DNA from: Lepisosteus oculatus
Taxonomy: Eukaryota; Chordata; Actinopteri; Semionotiformes; Lepisosteidae
Length of the DNA stretch: 64,000 bases
Direction of reading: 5' to 3'
Assembly (NCBI RefSeq): GCF_040954835.1
Contig: NC_090706.1
Location: 31,939,148 to 32,003,147, forward strand
Positions 12,849 to 26,479 of the stretch are shown here, piece by piece. Made by a program: the position numbers and the translations under genes. A model generated the notes under the pieces. It saw only the letters and a program-made list of their open reading frames with translations. It had not been told where the DNA came from and ran no database searches. Each line of letters begins with the position of its first letter. Within the stretch, counting starts at the first letter, position 1.

Positions 12849-13229
12849 AAGACAAAGTAATATATACAGCAATATTATACTAATTTTAATTTATCTTTAT
12901 TTTAATTTTAATCATGCTATTACAATTTTAGTATTTATTTAGGAGGGATTTATGATTTGGGGAAAAAATGTGTTTATTTAATGGTAGAGGGACACAACTT
13001 TGTCTCCTTTTTGTTGGTTTGTTTTGTAATAAATCTGCATGATTTGGATATTTATCCTGCTAAATATAGTTGTTTTTCTTCTGCGAATAACACTTATCCA
13101 CAAGCATCAGTGACAGGTCATCAGTATTAAATCTCTCTTCACATTAAGGTGACACCTACAAGTCATTCTACAGATTACTTTACAATCAAACTCAGGCCAC
13201 CTATACAGAGGTTTGTTTTGACTGCTACA

Positions 13230-13556
13230 GGTAGACATTACAAAGGGGGGACAATATCAATAAAATTTCTGTTTATAACAGTGAAATATTTACCATAGGT
13301 TAGGTCCCCTTTTCAGGCCATATAGGCCCATGGGGAATGAGGGGCAAGGGCCACCATTTTTCTCAACCATCAGACACTGGAGGTAATGTGGTCAGCATCC
13401 ACTCTGGCCGGCCTATTAGCCCTGGAAGGATTAACCCCTGGTCCTCATTTGGAAAGCAGGCTGAGTGGACTTGGGAGCAGTCTGGTAGAAATTAGAGTAA
13501 GCTACATCACTTGCCTCTACCTGGGATGGCCTTGCTGTCTGAGCTACCACCGCTCC
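13230..13556 (-). repeat. tRNA-derived SINE (minus strand)
   Basis: Read on the minus strand, the element starts near 13556 with GGAGCGGTGGTAGCTCAGAC, a good tRNA-like head with an A-box (TGGTAGCTCAGA). It continues through a non-tRNA body. A GGGGTTAATCCTTCC stretch near 13430 may be a relic B-box-like word. The left limit is approximate. Confidence 0.6.
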
Positions 13557-14979
13557 AAAATATTTGCCATATTAGCACTAAAAGACCAGTCCGGTGCACG
13601 ATTACATCAAAACATAATCATTTCTCATTTTTGAAATTTCTGAAATAGCACTAAAATTCAATCCTGTTGGGATGATAAAAAGTAAGGAAGAAGAAGAGAT
13701 ACATGTTTTCAAATCCATGAATGTCAGGTAATCCACATGACTTCCAGAGCAGCAGGTGGCACAGGGATAATCCAGGTAATTATTTAGTGCCGAAGAGAGG
13801 GAGGTATATGTGGAAGACTGCAGCTAATTCTGGAGTTCTAATCCTTCCCAGCCCCCACAGAGCCAAGAAGAGAGAAGACAATCCCAGCAGACTTAGCTTA
13901 TTGCACAAGTGTAACCAGAGGAATAGAGAATCCATTCAGATGACCAGGGAACCTCAATAGAATGTAGCTACATTTCATTTCTGTTGCTGAAAACAAAAAC
14001 AACCTACAATGGGAGAAGTGCAAAAGGTGCGGTTTGGAATATTGTTTTGTCTCTTTCTATGTGATTTAGTGTGATCCTGATATTTTCAAGGTAGGTGGGT
14101 ACCTGGGAGTAATACTCTTTTAGAAGGGATATGGGGTTGGGGTTTGCTGAAATGGTTACAAAGCTTGACAGTTTAACAGATTCTCAACTCCATAAAACTG
14201 AAATCTAATCTAAAGGGCTGCCTCGTGGGCCCAGAAATAGTTTTGATCTTTCGAACTTTCAAATAATCGGAATTATTTGAAATTCTAATTTAATACTACT
14301 ACTCCTTACTACTGATTATGATTGTCCACATTAGGGACTATTTATCCTTTCTCTTTTGCATGCTCTATATTTACACACAAAAAAAACATTGAAATGAGTA
14401 AAAGTTTTCACTGATTCTTAATGGGATTTTAATGATTAATCAAAGTAATTCATTAAATAAAATTACAGTATAATTTTCTGTAATTTTCAAGAAGTATCTC
14501 ATATCTAAACAAGAGATACTATATATTACTTGGCTGACAATTTTATCTAAAGCAACTTGCTGTACAGTTTGTGGAAGCAATTTGAGGTATAAGGAGAAAG
14601 GGCACAATAGCAAGATCCAAGTGCAAACCCACACACTTTTAGCTACAATTTCAGATTGCTGTTAACATATGCACTTAGACAACACTCAAGAATATTTACA
14701 ATCTATAAATATTTATTTTGTACTTTATTACTGAATCACAGAATGCTGAGTTAATGTGTTCTGCATGTCTTAATACTATATAAAGACCAGTATTAATCCT
14801 TTATTACTGACAAAGGACTTTGTACAAGGCCACAATATATCTATGATATGTTAAGTACTAGTGTGTCAGTCATACATAGTTAATCCATTCCTTGTAGTTG
14901 ATGCTTAAAATACTTTTTCACTATTTTCAATGACATCATATACTGTAAAATCCATTGTATTGTTATAAGGAAATTAGGG

Positions 14980-15036
14980 AGATGATGATGATGATGATGT
15001 TGATGATTATTATTATTCTGGTTGTTGTTGTTGTTG
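14980..15036. repeat. Compound GAT/TTG trinucleotide microsatellite
   Basis: Runs of GATGAT, ATTATT and GTTGTT units follow one another. Read on the minus strand they give a spurious Asn/His-rich ORF. Confidence 0.9.
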
Positions 15037-16109
15037 TATTTTTTATTTGACTGAATTTTTTCACCACATAAAACAGTAGTCTTTCCCATACACAGAAGTC
15101 ATTTTGTATTGAAATAGACAAGTACAAATTATTCTGGATAATACAGTGCCCTCTAGATTTATACCCCTGATGAAATAGATCAACATCATATAGCAGAATG
15201 ATTTATGGATTGGATAATGTGTCTCACTTAATAAAGTACAACAGTGTTCTATTATAATCCTAACAGTAGTCCACAGATCAAAAAGTACAGAGCACAGAGC
15301 AAAGTCATGTTTGTCAAATTCCAGAAAAATGAGGGCTTTAGCAAGACACACTATCCAATCTGTATGTGTTTCTGTTATTTGGTGTTTATGTCATATATTA
15401 ATATATGAAACACCCCTATTTCATCAGTTGTATGAATAATTTTGGTCAGCACTGTACGTAGAGTGTATGCAATATGAGGGTTTCTAAAGTCCAGCCTCTT
15501 GCCTTTTCTACTTAATCTGTTCAATAAGCAAAATAGGGTCAGCATCGACAGGCTTAAATATATAACGACTCCTTTCATGCTGGATTCACTATAAGTAACC
15601 TCGAAGGCTTGTTAGTTTCCCTGTGTCCTATGTGTTAGGCAAACAGGATTATGGAGGTTAACACAATTGTACCACAAATTACACTGTCTTGGTCTCCATT
15701 CTGTTGGATCAAGGTCACATTCTGTCTAGACATATGTGTCCACTGGTGTACAAGGGTTTCTCAACAGTAAAAGATGTTCTCCAAATCCTTTGCAAACAAA
15801 TTGATAGTGACAGGAGTAAGATACTGATGCCCAGAAGCTCAATGTAATGTTCAAGCACAAAGGCAGCTGTAACATTTGCTCAGCAGCAACATTTGGGAAG
15901 GAAAAAAAGATGACCTAAGCATAGTCTGCCTCAACACTGTTAACTGGATAGCCATGTCCAGAACTGTTACCATTCTACACTTAAAAAAAAACATAATTTG
16001 GCACTTCAAACATCCAGACCATGATTGACCTCACCGCATTTGTGGCCTGTGAACTATAGAGAAAAGACATTGAAATCACTGCTCTGAGCTGGAGAAGGGC
16101 AGTGCTCTG

Positions 16110-16850
16110 AGAGTATTTTAACCCTGCTCAGTCTCTCCTTGGTGATCCAGCATTGACATGTTCACCACTTCACTCCTGAGCCACCTTCCAGCATCTCAGC
16201 AGAGCCCTTCCTATTCCTGATTTCCAGTCCTCTTGGGCTCCATCTGGGATCTCTACCCATGGATGTGCTGTCCAGGTGGAGACCAGGTTCAGACCCGAAC
16301 CCCAGCTGTCGACTGCCTCAGCCGGGTCACAAGTGCATCTCCTTATTCCACCCTGATGACACACACCGGCCTGGTCTCCAGAGATGACCCCCTGATGAAC
16401 ACATGCCCAGTCCAGCCCGGAGACAGACTTGTCTAGTGGATGACCGCCCTGACTGGGAGTCTCCTACCTGGTTTCAGTGCCGAACCCCTCAGCCCTGCAC
16501 GGCATCCTGGAATGAAACACAGCTCTGGACCTTGGTGGCTTGTCCCTGTTCTACACCAGCCTTCCCTGGACTTCCCTTTCCTTCTCCTACATTTCAGTCC
16601 CTCAGTCCACCTGCCTGCACCCCGCACAGCCCTTTCTCTAGGAGCCCGGCTGCAGGATTCTGGATTGAACCTGATGTGTCCAAATCACTTGCTTCTGGAC
16701 CTTGACTTCTGCAGACAGTTTTACCTCATGCTGGCTTTGTGTCCGAGGTGCAGTGATCTGAAAACTCACCCTGGACTGTAGCACCTTAGCTCTTGGATCC
16801 ATATGGACTTACCTGGGGGGGCAGCTGTAGTCGTAGTATCTTGATCTCAA
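16110..16850. repeat. GC-rich block, possible old LTR or other repeat
   Basis: This is one of the few GC- and C-rich blocks in the window, containing GAGTATTTTAACCCTGCTCA followed by CTC-rich sequence, similar in style to the interior of the two solo LTRs. I found no matching terminal dinucleotides with a target duplication, so identity and limits stay open. Overlapping ORFs on both strands here are a by-product of the composition. Confidence 0.3.
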
Positions 16851-17720
16851 ACGAACAGTGATCCAGTAAACCTACTGAACATGATTTTGACATAGGTTTC
16901 TTTAATATGTAATAAAGGATCTATGAAATGTCCTTAAAATATATACTAAAATGTCCTTAAACTTGTGTTACAAACTAACTTTTACTCAAGTCTTTAAATT
17001 CAATTGTCTGGCTGCTTCATGTCTGATTCTGCCCATAGTGAAGGTTTCTTTTCTGGCAATACGAATAACTATGGAAGCAACAGAAAGGAGTAGTGATGAA
17101 AGGAAAGGCTATTTGATGAAATAATAAACGTAATGCTGTACAGTTTGCACCAGTCCTTTTAAAACAAATATTTCCATCATTATAAATAAACTTAAATGCT
17201 AATGGATACACAAAAACAGCTTTGCTTCAAATGTGTTCCATTTTTACCTTCTATTTTTTTAAATGAATGTTACAAAATGTTTTATCACAAGCCTTTTATA
17301 ACCAGAACATACTGTTGCTTTCTTCTATGTTCATTATTACAGTATATTTATATTTCATTAGAATATACTGCAGCAAATATTATATTTCATACATCACATA
17401 AAGAGAGAATTTACTTTTTCAAAAACTGTTAGGTGAAGTTCTTCATGGATTTTGCATTTGTTAAAGATTGTTTGCATGCAGGACTCTCAAATTTCTAAAC
17501 AAATCTGTCCTCTACTTCTGACGGACCTAATTTTGTTATGTCAGGCAGACAAGGTCAGTCATTAGGGTAGTGCTGGTTGCCAAATCCTTTTCAGCTTAGA
17601 AGCAGGTTACGAACACCATACCTCTTTGACAGACTCCTATCGCATTCCGGTCACTGCTACACAACCTGCTCACATCAGTTTAAAAAAATAATATTGTAAC
17701 CTCTTTTGACTCTATTTTAG

Positions 17721-20700
17721 GGTTTATTTTCTGTCATTCAGAAACTGAAAGGTTCCACTGAGCAGGAGTTGAGGATAGTTCTTCTGGGATTGGACAATGC
17801 TGGGAAAACGACATTACTGAAGAAGCTTGCTTCAGAAGATGTGAACACAATCACTCCAACACAGGTAAGAAACAGGAATGGAATTTGACCGTAATGGGGA
17901 TAATGGATAATGAGGCTATGCAACATTATAGAATTCTTCCTACTTGTAATTAAAGTACTATCATGAAAAATAAAAATGTGAAATTTGTGGATACAGGTGT
18001 ACTGTAAGATAATATGCATTGTTGACAATATTTATTAAAACGCATTTGTGTTATATTTCTGCATTGTAATGCTGATCCTTTCTCTTGATTATTTATAAGA
18101 TAAGTTTCAGCAATTTTGAGCATTTGACGTTAGTTGGGCTCCCAGGTCACTCCACTCGTGTGGCTGAACCCATGAAGTAAATGTGGAAAAGCTGTAAGGG
18201 TTTCTAATTGATAAAACATGAAGAGCAGAATTATTATGGTTGGAATTAGGACAGATGCCTTTCCTTATTGTTTTCTTGTTCTGAATTTAAGCCTTGCCAT
18301 CACAGCAAGGCAAAGCTCTAATACTAACAGCTAAGTTGAACAACTTGAGCTAGTGGGGGAAATGTCTTGTAGATAGGTACATTCTCAAACTTCATTCATC
18401 TTTTTATTTTATGTCACTGATACATCCTGTCTAAAATCATGAAATAGTTTTGTACTACCCTTGTACTCCGGTTGTAATTGGCTGTAAATCAATACAACCA
18501 GCTAAATTACTCCTTACAAGCAGACTCAAATGGATGCAATAGATCTTGTGTGTAAGGCAGAGGTCAGACAAAACCAGCAGTAGTGACTCCCTACTAAAGT
18601 AGGGAGCAGTACATCTTGATAAGTGCGCTAGAGCTCCTCTTGTACTCAACATATAGGCACCTTGTGTTGCTCTTTTCGGCTCCTAAACTGTTTTGAACCC
18701 TGATACAGGACCAGATTAGTTTTCCCTGAAGGTGAAATTCCTTAAGTTGAGCCAAGTCCTCAAATGAGATTGATCCACTAAAGTAAATTGTGTAACAGAT
18801 TGGCAGAGAAAATCTGCCTCTGAATTGGATAATGTTGCTGGGGTGTGAATACTGGTCAACTCAAGAAGAAAATAGCCTGAGAAGTTGCATCACTAATCTA
18901 GCGTGGAAATAAATACAACCTTTATTTATTTAAAGAATTAAATGTGATTTCTAAAAATCAGACTGAAATATACAATCGCATATAATACATGGATAATGCA
19001 GAAAACACTAATTCGCTATAGTTCAGATAAAAGTAAAAAATAAACACTAGAGTTTCAATGTTCAATAGTTCCAGGTGCTAGTAGAAATGTCTGCACATGG
19101 TGCTTGGAATTGGCAATTTCTTTATTCACCACAGAATAATTAGTTCTGCAGTATTGTTTTTAAATGAGATTAAAAAGCAATCTGTGTTTGAAGAGCCTTA
19201 GGCTCTTGTAAGCTTATATAAAAGCTTATCACTTTTCACTGTCTTTGGAGGCTTCTTTATTACTTTTCTCATTCTGGGGGGCAGGAGTTCTCCTAGATAT
19301 TTTTTTGTTTCCTGGAGCAATGAGTCCATGGTCTGCTTGCTTCACATAAAGGATTGCTGTTGGTCAGTAGTTCTGTATTTTTTAAAGGCACAAGTATTAT
19401 ATGTTGTGGGTGCCAATGGTGAAAAGCCTAAAAAATGTGCCAGACTTGAAACATGGCTTATTTTCTAATATTAAGCTGCAATTAAGATGTTTTCACAAGC
19501 ATAATAACCTTTGCTGATTAAGAAATTTAGCCTACATAATTAGTTATATTATCAATGATATATCTCTTTTTTATCACCATTTCTTTTTCAAATAAGATAG
19601 CCAGACAACTGTGTATTCCAGAACACCTGACCTTTTACATAGATTTAATTGTTCTTTTCAATACAGTAAAAAGGTTTTGGATTAATGGAGTCAATACTTT
19701 GACAGTTGTTATACCTTATTAATTGCTGTCCGTTGACTAGTACCGCAGTCTAAAACAATTTGGAAACAATGGCTGCAACATTACAATTTCACTATTTAAT
19801 ACAAAATAGTGACCTAAAACATCCAAGGTTGTAAGAAATTGCCCTTTCATACTATTATGGTGTTTCAGTTTTGCCACAAACAATTGCTGAGTAAACTTTC
19901 TCGGCTCTCACTTCATACAGCTTCACTCATCCTCATTGGCACCAATATAAACTGGACACTCTGGCTATTATAGTAGCACTTAATCCCTGTCACTTCTTTG
20001 GCTCTGAACTCTTCTGGATCATCTAACTTGTGCAGGCCCTAATTGGTACAAATGAATCCTTCTAATCTAACAGACTGTTAGACTTTTCCATGGGACTAAA
20101 GATTTTAAAGTATTGCAAAGGCTGTTTCTCTAATGCAAAACACTCCATAGCATATTATTCATTGTTATCCTAAGTTATATAGAAAAACAAAGTTTCTAAA
20201 CTGGCAGCAAACATCCCAGAGTACTTTAAAGAGGCTCCTCGTTTCTACAAAAAAGGAAAAGAGTGACAAACACTAGGTTGACAAGTTACAAATAATTTGT
20301 TACAAAATATGGGATATGGTTGTTTTATGAGATAAGAAAAGGTTATATTGCTAATACGTCTGATTGTGTCAAGTCCACTTACATAAACTGACCAAAGTGG
20401 TCAAAATAAATGTGCAAATAAAAAAACAATAGTATGCTATCACTAGTAGGAAATATTAAGAATTGTTCAGCAAATGTTCAGCAAGTTGAAATTGAGCAAA
20501 TTTACTGATTTAGGTGGTAACTAATCTCTGTCAAAATAAAAAGTCTCAAAGAAAGTTTTAACAAACGTTCAAGTATTCAGCAACATTTTATGTAATCAGA
20601 TACACAGTATATTTTCAGCGTTCAGAATTGTAAAATTATGGTTTTAAATGCACTGAGCCTACGTTCTTTTATCATTTTAATTTCCTCTACTGCAGGGTTT

Positions 20701-23700
20701 CAATATTAAAAGTGTGGCTTCCAATGGTATGAAACTGAATGTCTGGGATATTGGAGGCCAACGGAAAATTCGCCCTTTCTGGAAGAAGTATTTAGAGAAC
20801 ACAGACTTGTTGGTGAGCAATCTGAAATTATTTTCTCCCACTTTTTAGAACTCAGCCTTCCATCATGGTATGATACTCAGCACTGAAGGACTAGGTAGTA
20901 AATCTGAATCGTGTCTCCTTTTTTAAGAAAAAAAAAACAAAAGGAAAAAATCTCCAAAGTTTCTCTGTCTTTGTTAATTATGTTTTTGTATAATTTCAAT
21001 TACACTGTTTCCTCATTGTGGAAATAAATATTAAACCTCCATATGTCTTTCTAATATTAATATGAGTTTCAACTTTACTATAACTAGTTTTACATAGTAA
21101 CACTTTATACTATGGTGCTGCTTATAAATGTTATTTTAACATTCTATGAATATTTGGAAGATGTAAAAATAACATACAGTATAACAGATTGGACATATTG
21201 GAGGTTTTTTAAATTTAGGAGTACTTGCCAATTACAATTTACAAGAAAGTTCTACTTATTACTTTATTTTCATACCTTTATTACTTATTTACCTTATTAT
21301 TGCATTTTCTTCTTTATTAACAATGTTCAAAAAGACTGAAGAATGTCAATAAGAAATATATGTAAAAAATGGGGGCCTTTGGCTGAGGCACAGGTTCTTT
21401 TGCTAATTCGAGCCTGGGTCAGGTTGCTTGCCAACTGTGACCGGGATTCCCCACGAAGTGTCACATAGTTGGTGGAGTTGCCAGAGTAGTGCTGGGATGA
21501 ACCTGTTGGGGCTTTCTCAGCTGCCTACCAAACAGAGACTCCTGCAACATGCCTGACACTTTCAGGCTTACACATATGTCAATGAGAGACCGAGCGAGTT
21601 AGGGGCAATGGAGCCTGCTGCATGTCAGATGGTTCAGCAGGTGGGCATGTCTGAGGAGCACATTTGTGGTCTCTGTCTGTGTGAGTGCAGGAGTCAAATA
21701 AACTGGAAAATAGACATTGGGTGAGTATAAAACAAAATGTGTCAAAATAATAAAAACATATTTATAACTCCTTTATAAATTGCCACAGAGGAATAATTAG
21801 TGTTGTGTTTTTCGTCTTATTTCGAATTTAAAATATTTTTTTGCTTCTTTCTTCAAAAAGAAGAAATGATTTTCCCCCTACATATTTCATGACTTTATCA
21901 GTTGTTCTTGCACTGATAGATTTCTGGATGATTGGTCAATAGTTAATAGATGATAAAGGCGCAGTGTGGCAATGTGGCAGTCTGCCAGTACAGGGTCATT
22001 TTACATTCTAACAATGCTTCTTTCTGTGGGACTATGACTTTGATGTAGAGCACATACGTTCATGTAAGCCTTGTAAATAAGTCAGCTTTCTTTTTTACAG
22101 ATCTATGTCATAGACAGTGCAGACAAGAAACGGTTTGAAGAAACAGGCCAGGTAATGTTTTTTTTTTTTCTGTAGGTCATGCCAAAACCCTGCATCATTT
22201 TTTTACTACTGTGAACTTTATATTCTTACCATGAGAATTCTGGGACAATTTCCAGACTGTTGCACAATGCTTCTACAGTTATCACTTTGCCTTGGTATTA
22301 GCAAAGTAGTACTAAAAGCAAGTTAAAATACATATGTTAAAATCCCATACCTTTTTAAAATTTGCAGAAACAAATGAATGAGAAGGCAATCGACTTTTAA
22401 AACACGATTCTCCTCACCACATCTTGGAGGTGTTCTATATGTCCTCATGGGTTTATTTGTTGTGTTCGCACTGTATCTCACCTATTTCAGGAACTTTCTG
22501 AACTCATAGAGGAGGAGAACCTGAAAGGTGTCCCTGTGCTCATCTTCGCTAACAAGCAGGACCTGGTGTCAGCAGCTCCAGCAAGTGAAATTGCAGAGGG
22601 GCTCAACCTTCACACATACCGGGACAGGGAGTGGCAAATTCAGGCCTGCTCAGCGCTGTCAGGGGAAGGCGTGCAGGTAAAAGCATCACCTGGTAGTCTT
22701 GAAGCAGTGGCCTGACAAAGATGATGTCCGGAAGAGAATACACCACGCTGTAACATGTTCTTGCTTGGGATTCAGACAAACATGGCGAGTCCAACACTGA
22801 CTGCCCTCTGGCAGAAGAGAAATTTATATATTCCAGTTGGCATTTTTTAAATGGGTTGAAATAATTGAAGTTTAAATGACTGAATCTCTTCAATCACACA
22901 TGAGCACAATCCAAACGTTTAGCACTTACCAACCCAAAAAACATGTCCAAAAGAATTAGTGATGTTTTCTGTAATACTTCTCAATCTTAAAATGAATGGT
23001 AGGGACTGGAAAGTGAATTCTGGGTTTTTAAAAAGGAAATGCTGTAATTGAGGCCCTATGTGTCAAGTGAATGATGTCTGTTCACTTTCATAACATATCA
23101 CCATAACATCTATGTCCCAGGTTTCACGAGGAAAACTGTAGGTACCTTTTGTCTCTTTTGGTCATATCCTGCATAGATTGTCCTTTGTAATACCTCTAGC
23201 AACCAGAAGTTAATATCAAAATCCTAGCATTGCAATTTCTCTTGAGTGCACAGCAATTATTCCAGGTGACAAGTTTCATGTCCAATCAACACAGTATGTA
23301 CAATATCACATGACTCAGTCTTTTAATAAATTATATGACTTGCTAAGATAAAGGGAAATAAAAGAAGAAAAGCAATTATTATTATTCCTCTGGCAGCTTA
23401 TTGCTTTATATGTTCCCAGGTTGTAGTCCTCAAAATGTGATTGGCTGTTGCTCTGAACAGTGGCAATTTGTATCAGATGTGACTTTTGTCAGGTCAAGAC
23501 AAACAATCAATTACTGCAATAGGTCCAAACAGAAGGCTTTTTAGTCTAGATTTTTGAATTTGTCAATTTAAGAATTTTACATTTTAACTTAAGGTGTTAA
23601 TTTAAGAAATTTGGAAATTCATAACACAAACCGCATATCAAAATTCTATCTAAAATTTACCTTTTATAAACATCAGTACACATCTTACATTCTGTGGTTC

Positions 23701-24867
23701 ATAGACTTTTGTATTCTCTGTATCTGTAAATTTTCATTTGTATCTATTCCCTACCAAGGCAATTAGCTTTCTGAATTATTTTCTATGCTACTTACATACA
23801 TTTCTATGCTATTTTACATACATGTCTGGTATTGTTATTACAAACTTTACTTAAATATAAGCTTATATACAGTACTGAAATGTAAAGAATGCTAGATAGA
23901 ATTGATGTATTTTATCAGTACTTGTATTGGTAGATTTTAAATCCGCATGATCCTATCTATTTTTGAGGGATTTATAAATATATATATAACTCTAGTCTGC
24001 ACTTAGAATCATCAAAATGGAACAGAACTACTGTAATTGCACACAGCCATATTTTTTATCATGAACAATACTTTTGTTTTTAAGTAAAATGCTGCAATGA
24101 TTTCTAAAATATTAGTCCTGTAGAGCTATTCTGTAGGAGATTTGCATAAATTAATGTCTTATTTTACGGAAAATATTTCAAATCAGCTTTTGAATTAAAT
24201 CCTGCCATAAACCCCATTTAAAGCCTGTTCCATTCACTGTCTGAAGGTTTATTTATGATTAATTTCCCTATTGGTGTGTTTCATTCTTCACTTTAGTTAC
24301 CAGATGAGAAACAGTAATTGCCTTGAAGTGTACACGATACACTACATTGAGTTTTATTGAATTTTCCTTAAAGCAACAACATGATACTTTTTCCGATACA
24401 GATGCAGTTGTCAGTTACAGTTTTGCCTTTACACAGATGTGGTTAAGAGGTCTAAATACAAGACTAGACCCAGCTCAAAGTCTGCATATAATAATCAAAT
24501 AATATTAATATGGTGTTAAAGTATATTTGTTAGTTTATATTTATTATGTTTGTGGCTTATTCAGTTTAACACCTTTTAACACCTTCTCAGTTTTTGGAAA
24601 CTTATAAAAATATGATTAACCATGATATAAATCCTATAGTTCAGGAAGTTTTTTATGGCATTAAACAATACGTGCACATAAAGATATCCTGAAGATAAAT
24701 TATGAAATACCCAAAAAGTAGGTTTAGTAGAGTAGTAGAGTGTATTCATAAACCCAAGCTATTCAAGGATGTTAAAATTCAGTTCTGAAAATACTAATTC
24801 CTGCTTTATTATTTTTTAGGATGGGATGAACTGGATCTGCAACAACATTGTTAATAAGAAAAAGTAA
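17721..24867 (+). CDS. arl3: ARL3-type ADP-ribosylation-factor-like GTPase
   Basis: Five coding exons join without phase shift: 17721-17864, 20696-20812, 22101-22151, 22491-22676 and 24820-24867 (TAA). With an initiating Met from an unlocated first exon the protein would be 182 residues, the length of ARL3. The visible sequence starts [11 protein letters not shown] and shows P-loop GLDNAGKT, switch [12 protein letters not shown], switch [19 protein letters not shown] and a SAL G5 motif; the C-terminus is NIVNKKK. Gly2 follows the missing Met, as in ARL3, which is not myristoylated. ARL3 releases lipidated cargo from UNC119 and PDE6D in cilia. Several substitutions relative to canonical ARL3 (for example KGSTEQEL early on) fit a fish paralogue (ARL3-like 1/2). 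AATAAA at 25007 and 25169 are candidate poly(A) signals. Family assignment is firm; which paralogue is not. Confidence 0.93.
21366..21720 (+). repeat. Probable tRNA-derived SINE in an ARL3 intron
   Basis: Starts with TTGGCTGAGGCACAGG (A-box-like) followed by AATTCGAGCCTGGG (B-box-like TTCGANNCC), then a non-tRNA body. It sits in the intron between 20812 and 22101, in the sense orientation. Limits are approximate. Confidence 0.5.
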
Positions 24868-26434
24868 CATCATTATCTACAGTACATTGTTAAGAAAATA
24901 ATCCTTAATTTTCACTTATACTTTAAGTGTGTTATTGCTATTAACAATAATTATGTTAATCGTGTTTGCAGCTTCAAGCTATCTCATTTGAAATGAACTG
25001 CTGGAAAATAAAATTACCAAGATCTGTGACTGATATTAATGGCCTTTTCTGCTAATATTCATATACAGAAAAGGAAATCTATCAGTCAAGATGGGTTTAC
25101 TAGTGCAGATTGATCTATCAAAACTGTATGGTTTCTTTGGTTGATAAGCTGTAATGTACAATTTTAAAAATAAAACACTAGATCATTATTGTTTCCTGTG
25201 TTCATTTATTCCCCTGTAATTATTGTAAGTAGAAAGTAGGTTGACTATTTCAGTTATTACATCTATTGTACTTTCAGAAAACAAATGACTGTTTGATACT
25301 TATGGCACAAGAATTGTGGGTTATGTATGAAGTTTGTACTCTTAGATCACACTGCTTAAAAATCAGTTCTGTGTAGGTATTGTTTTTACCATTACATTAG
25401 TTTAATTCATTTTCCTTAGGAAGGAAAGTGCTGTTTTCTAATTTTCTGAAAACGTTATAACAATGGGAACACTTCATGACTAATTTTTTTAACAACCATC
25501 TTATCAAAGTACTAAAAGGTACTGTTACAGTTACAGTATGTGGGTGGAACCACATAAAATGTAATGAAATACAGTACTTGAGCTTTCACCTCTGATGACT
25601 TTCCTACCATGTCTACTAACAGAATATAATACTAAAAGATCTAGTCCAGCCATTCCTTGAAAGACGTCAGGGTATGAGCTTCAACAACACAGCTGGGTAG
25701 CGATTTCCTGCCTCACTCTCAGCTGTGAAATGCCTGGTGTTCTAAATGTCTAGTATAACTTTTTTCAGTCTGTGTGTTTCCCATCTTACATTTATTGTTT
25801 ATTATTTTATTACCTGTACATAATACACTGCTTTTGTCTACATTGTCATCCCCCAGGTTTTTACCCACTTTTGAATATTGTCTTAATCTTTTTTACTTTT
25901 CCTTGCATCATCTACAGTGTAACTCTCTGAATTTCATGTGATCTGCTCATTTTACTAGTGTGCTTATTATACCAGAATTCAGATGATTGACATACACTAG
26001 AAAAAGCACTCTGGTACCAGCACTCCACTCTGGTACCAATCCATAGGCAGGTCATTTCCAAATCCAAGTCACATTGGCTCCTCAGGCAAGAACTTAACCT
26101 GGTTTCTGTGACATTAAGCAGATGAGAGAGCTCAAGACACACAATACAGAACGCTGGCCCATCTCAGGGATTGTTCACAAGCAATGCTAGTCCCCATTTC
26201 TATAGCCATGTGGACTGGGGAATTGAGGTAAAAGTAAAGTACATTGCTCATGATACAATAGGACTGTCTGCAGTGGGGACTTAAACACAGAACCTTTCAT
26301 TAGAAAAAGTATTAAAAACCATCTGAATATCTAAACATACCATATCATATGCTCTGTTTCAACCACTGTTTTTGCTTGTTCACAGATTTGTAATAAAAAT
26401 AAAAAGACTAATAAGAATGGTAAAATGAACGTGA
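24868..26434. other. 3' flanks between convergent ARL3-like and profilin genes
   Basis: The two genes point toward each other. The interval holds the ARL3 3'UTR with two AATAAA signals and a copy of a dispersed repeat at about 25630-25750. No further gene was seen. Confidence 0.55.
25630..25750. repeat. Dispersed repeat fragment, related to 50110-50285
   Basis: Shares with 50110-50285 the ordered words ATCTAGNCCAG, CCATTNCTTGAAAGA, CAGGGTATGAGCTTCAACA and AGCTGGGTAG. The shared order over more than 80 bases shows common descent from one interspersed repeat. Family not assigned. Confidence 0.6.
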
Positions 26435-26440
26435 TTTATT
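26435..26440 (-). terminator. Poly(A) signal of profilin
   Basis: AATAAA on the minus strand, about 40 bases downstream of the profilin stop codon. Confidence 0.65.
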
Positions 26441-26479
26441 ATTGTTTCTGTAACCTGTTTGCACTGCTGTGCATGAGAT

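Larger units (their letters stand above)
11028..17720. other. Intergenic DNA between Ig receptor and ARL3-like gene
   Basis: Apart from the solo LTR and a tRNA-derived SINE listed separately, no coding exon was recognised. The first ARL3 exon, expected to carry little more than the ATG, may lie in this interval but could not be fixed. A GC-rich block at about 16110-16850 has a composition like the solo LTRs but no ends that I could define. Confidence 0.5.

Noticed and set aside
14880-15089. Asn/His-rich ORF on the minus strand
   Set aside because: Translation of a GAT/ATT/GTT microsatellite.
16170-16781. Cluster of overlapping ORFs on both strands
   Set aside because: Product of a GC-rich, stop-poor repeat-like block; no domain, splice logic or conservation signal.
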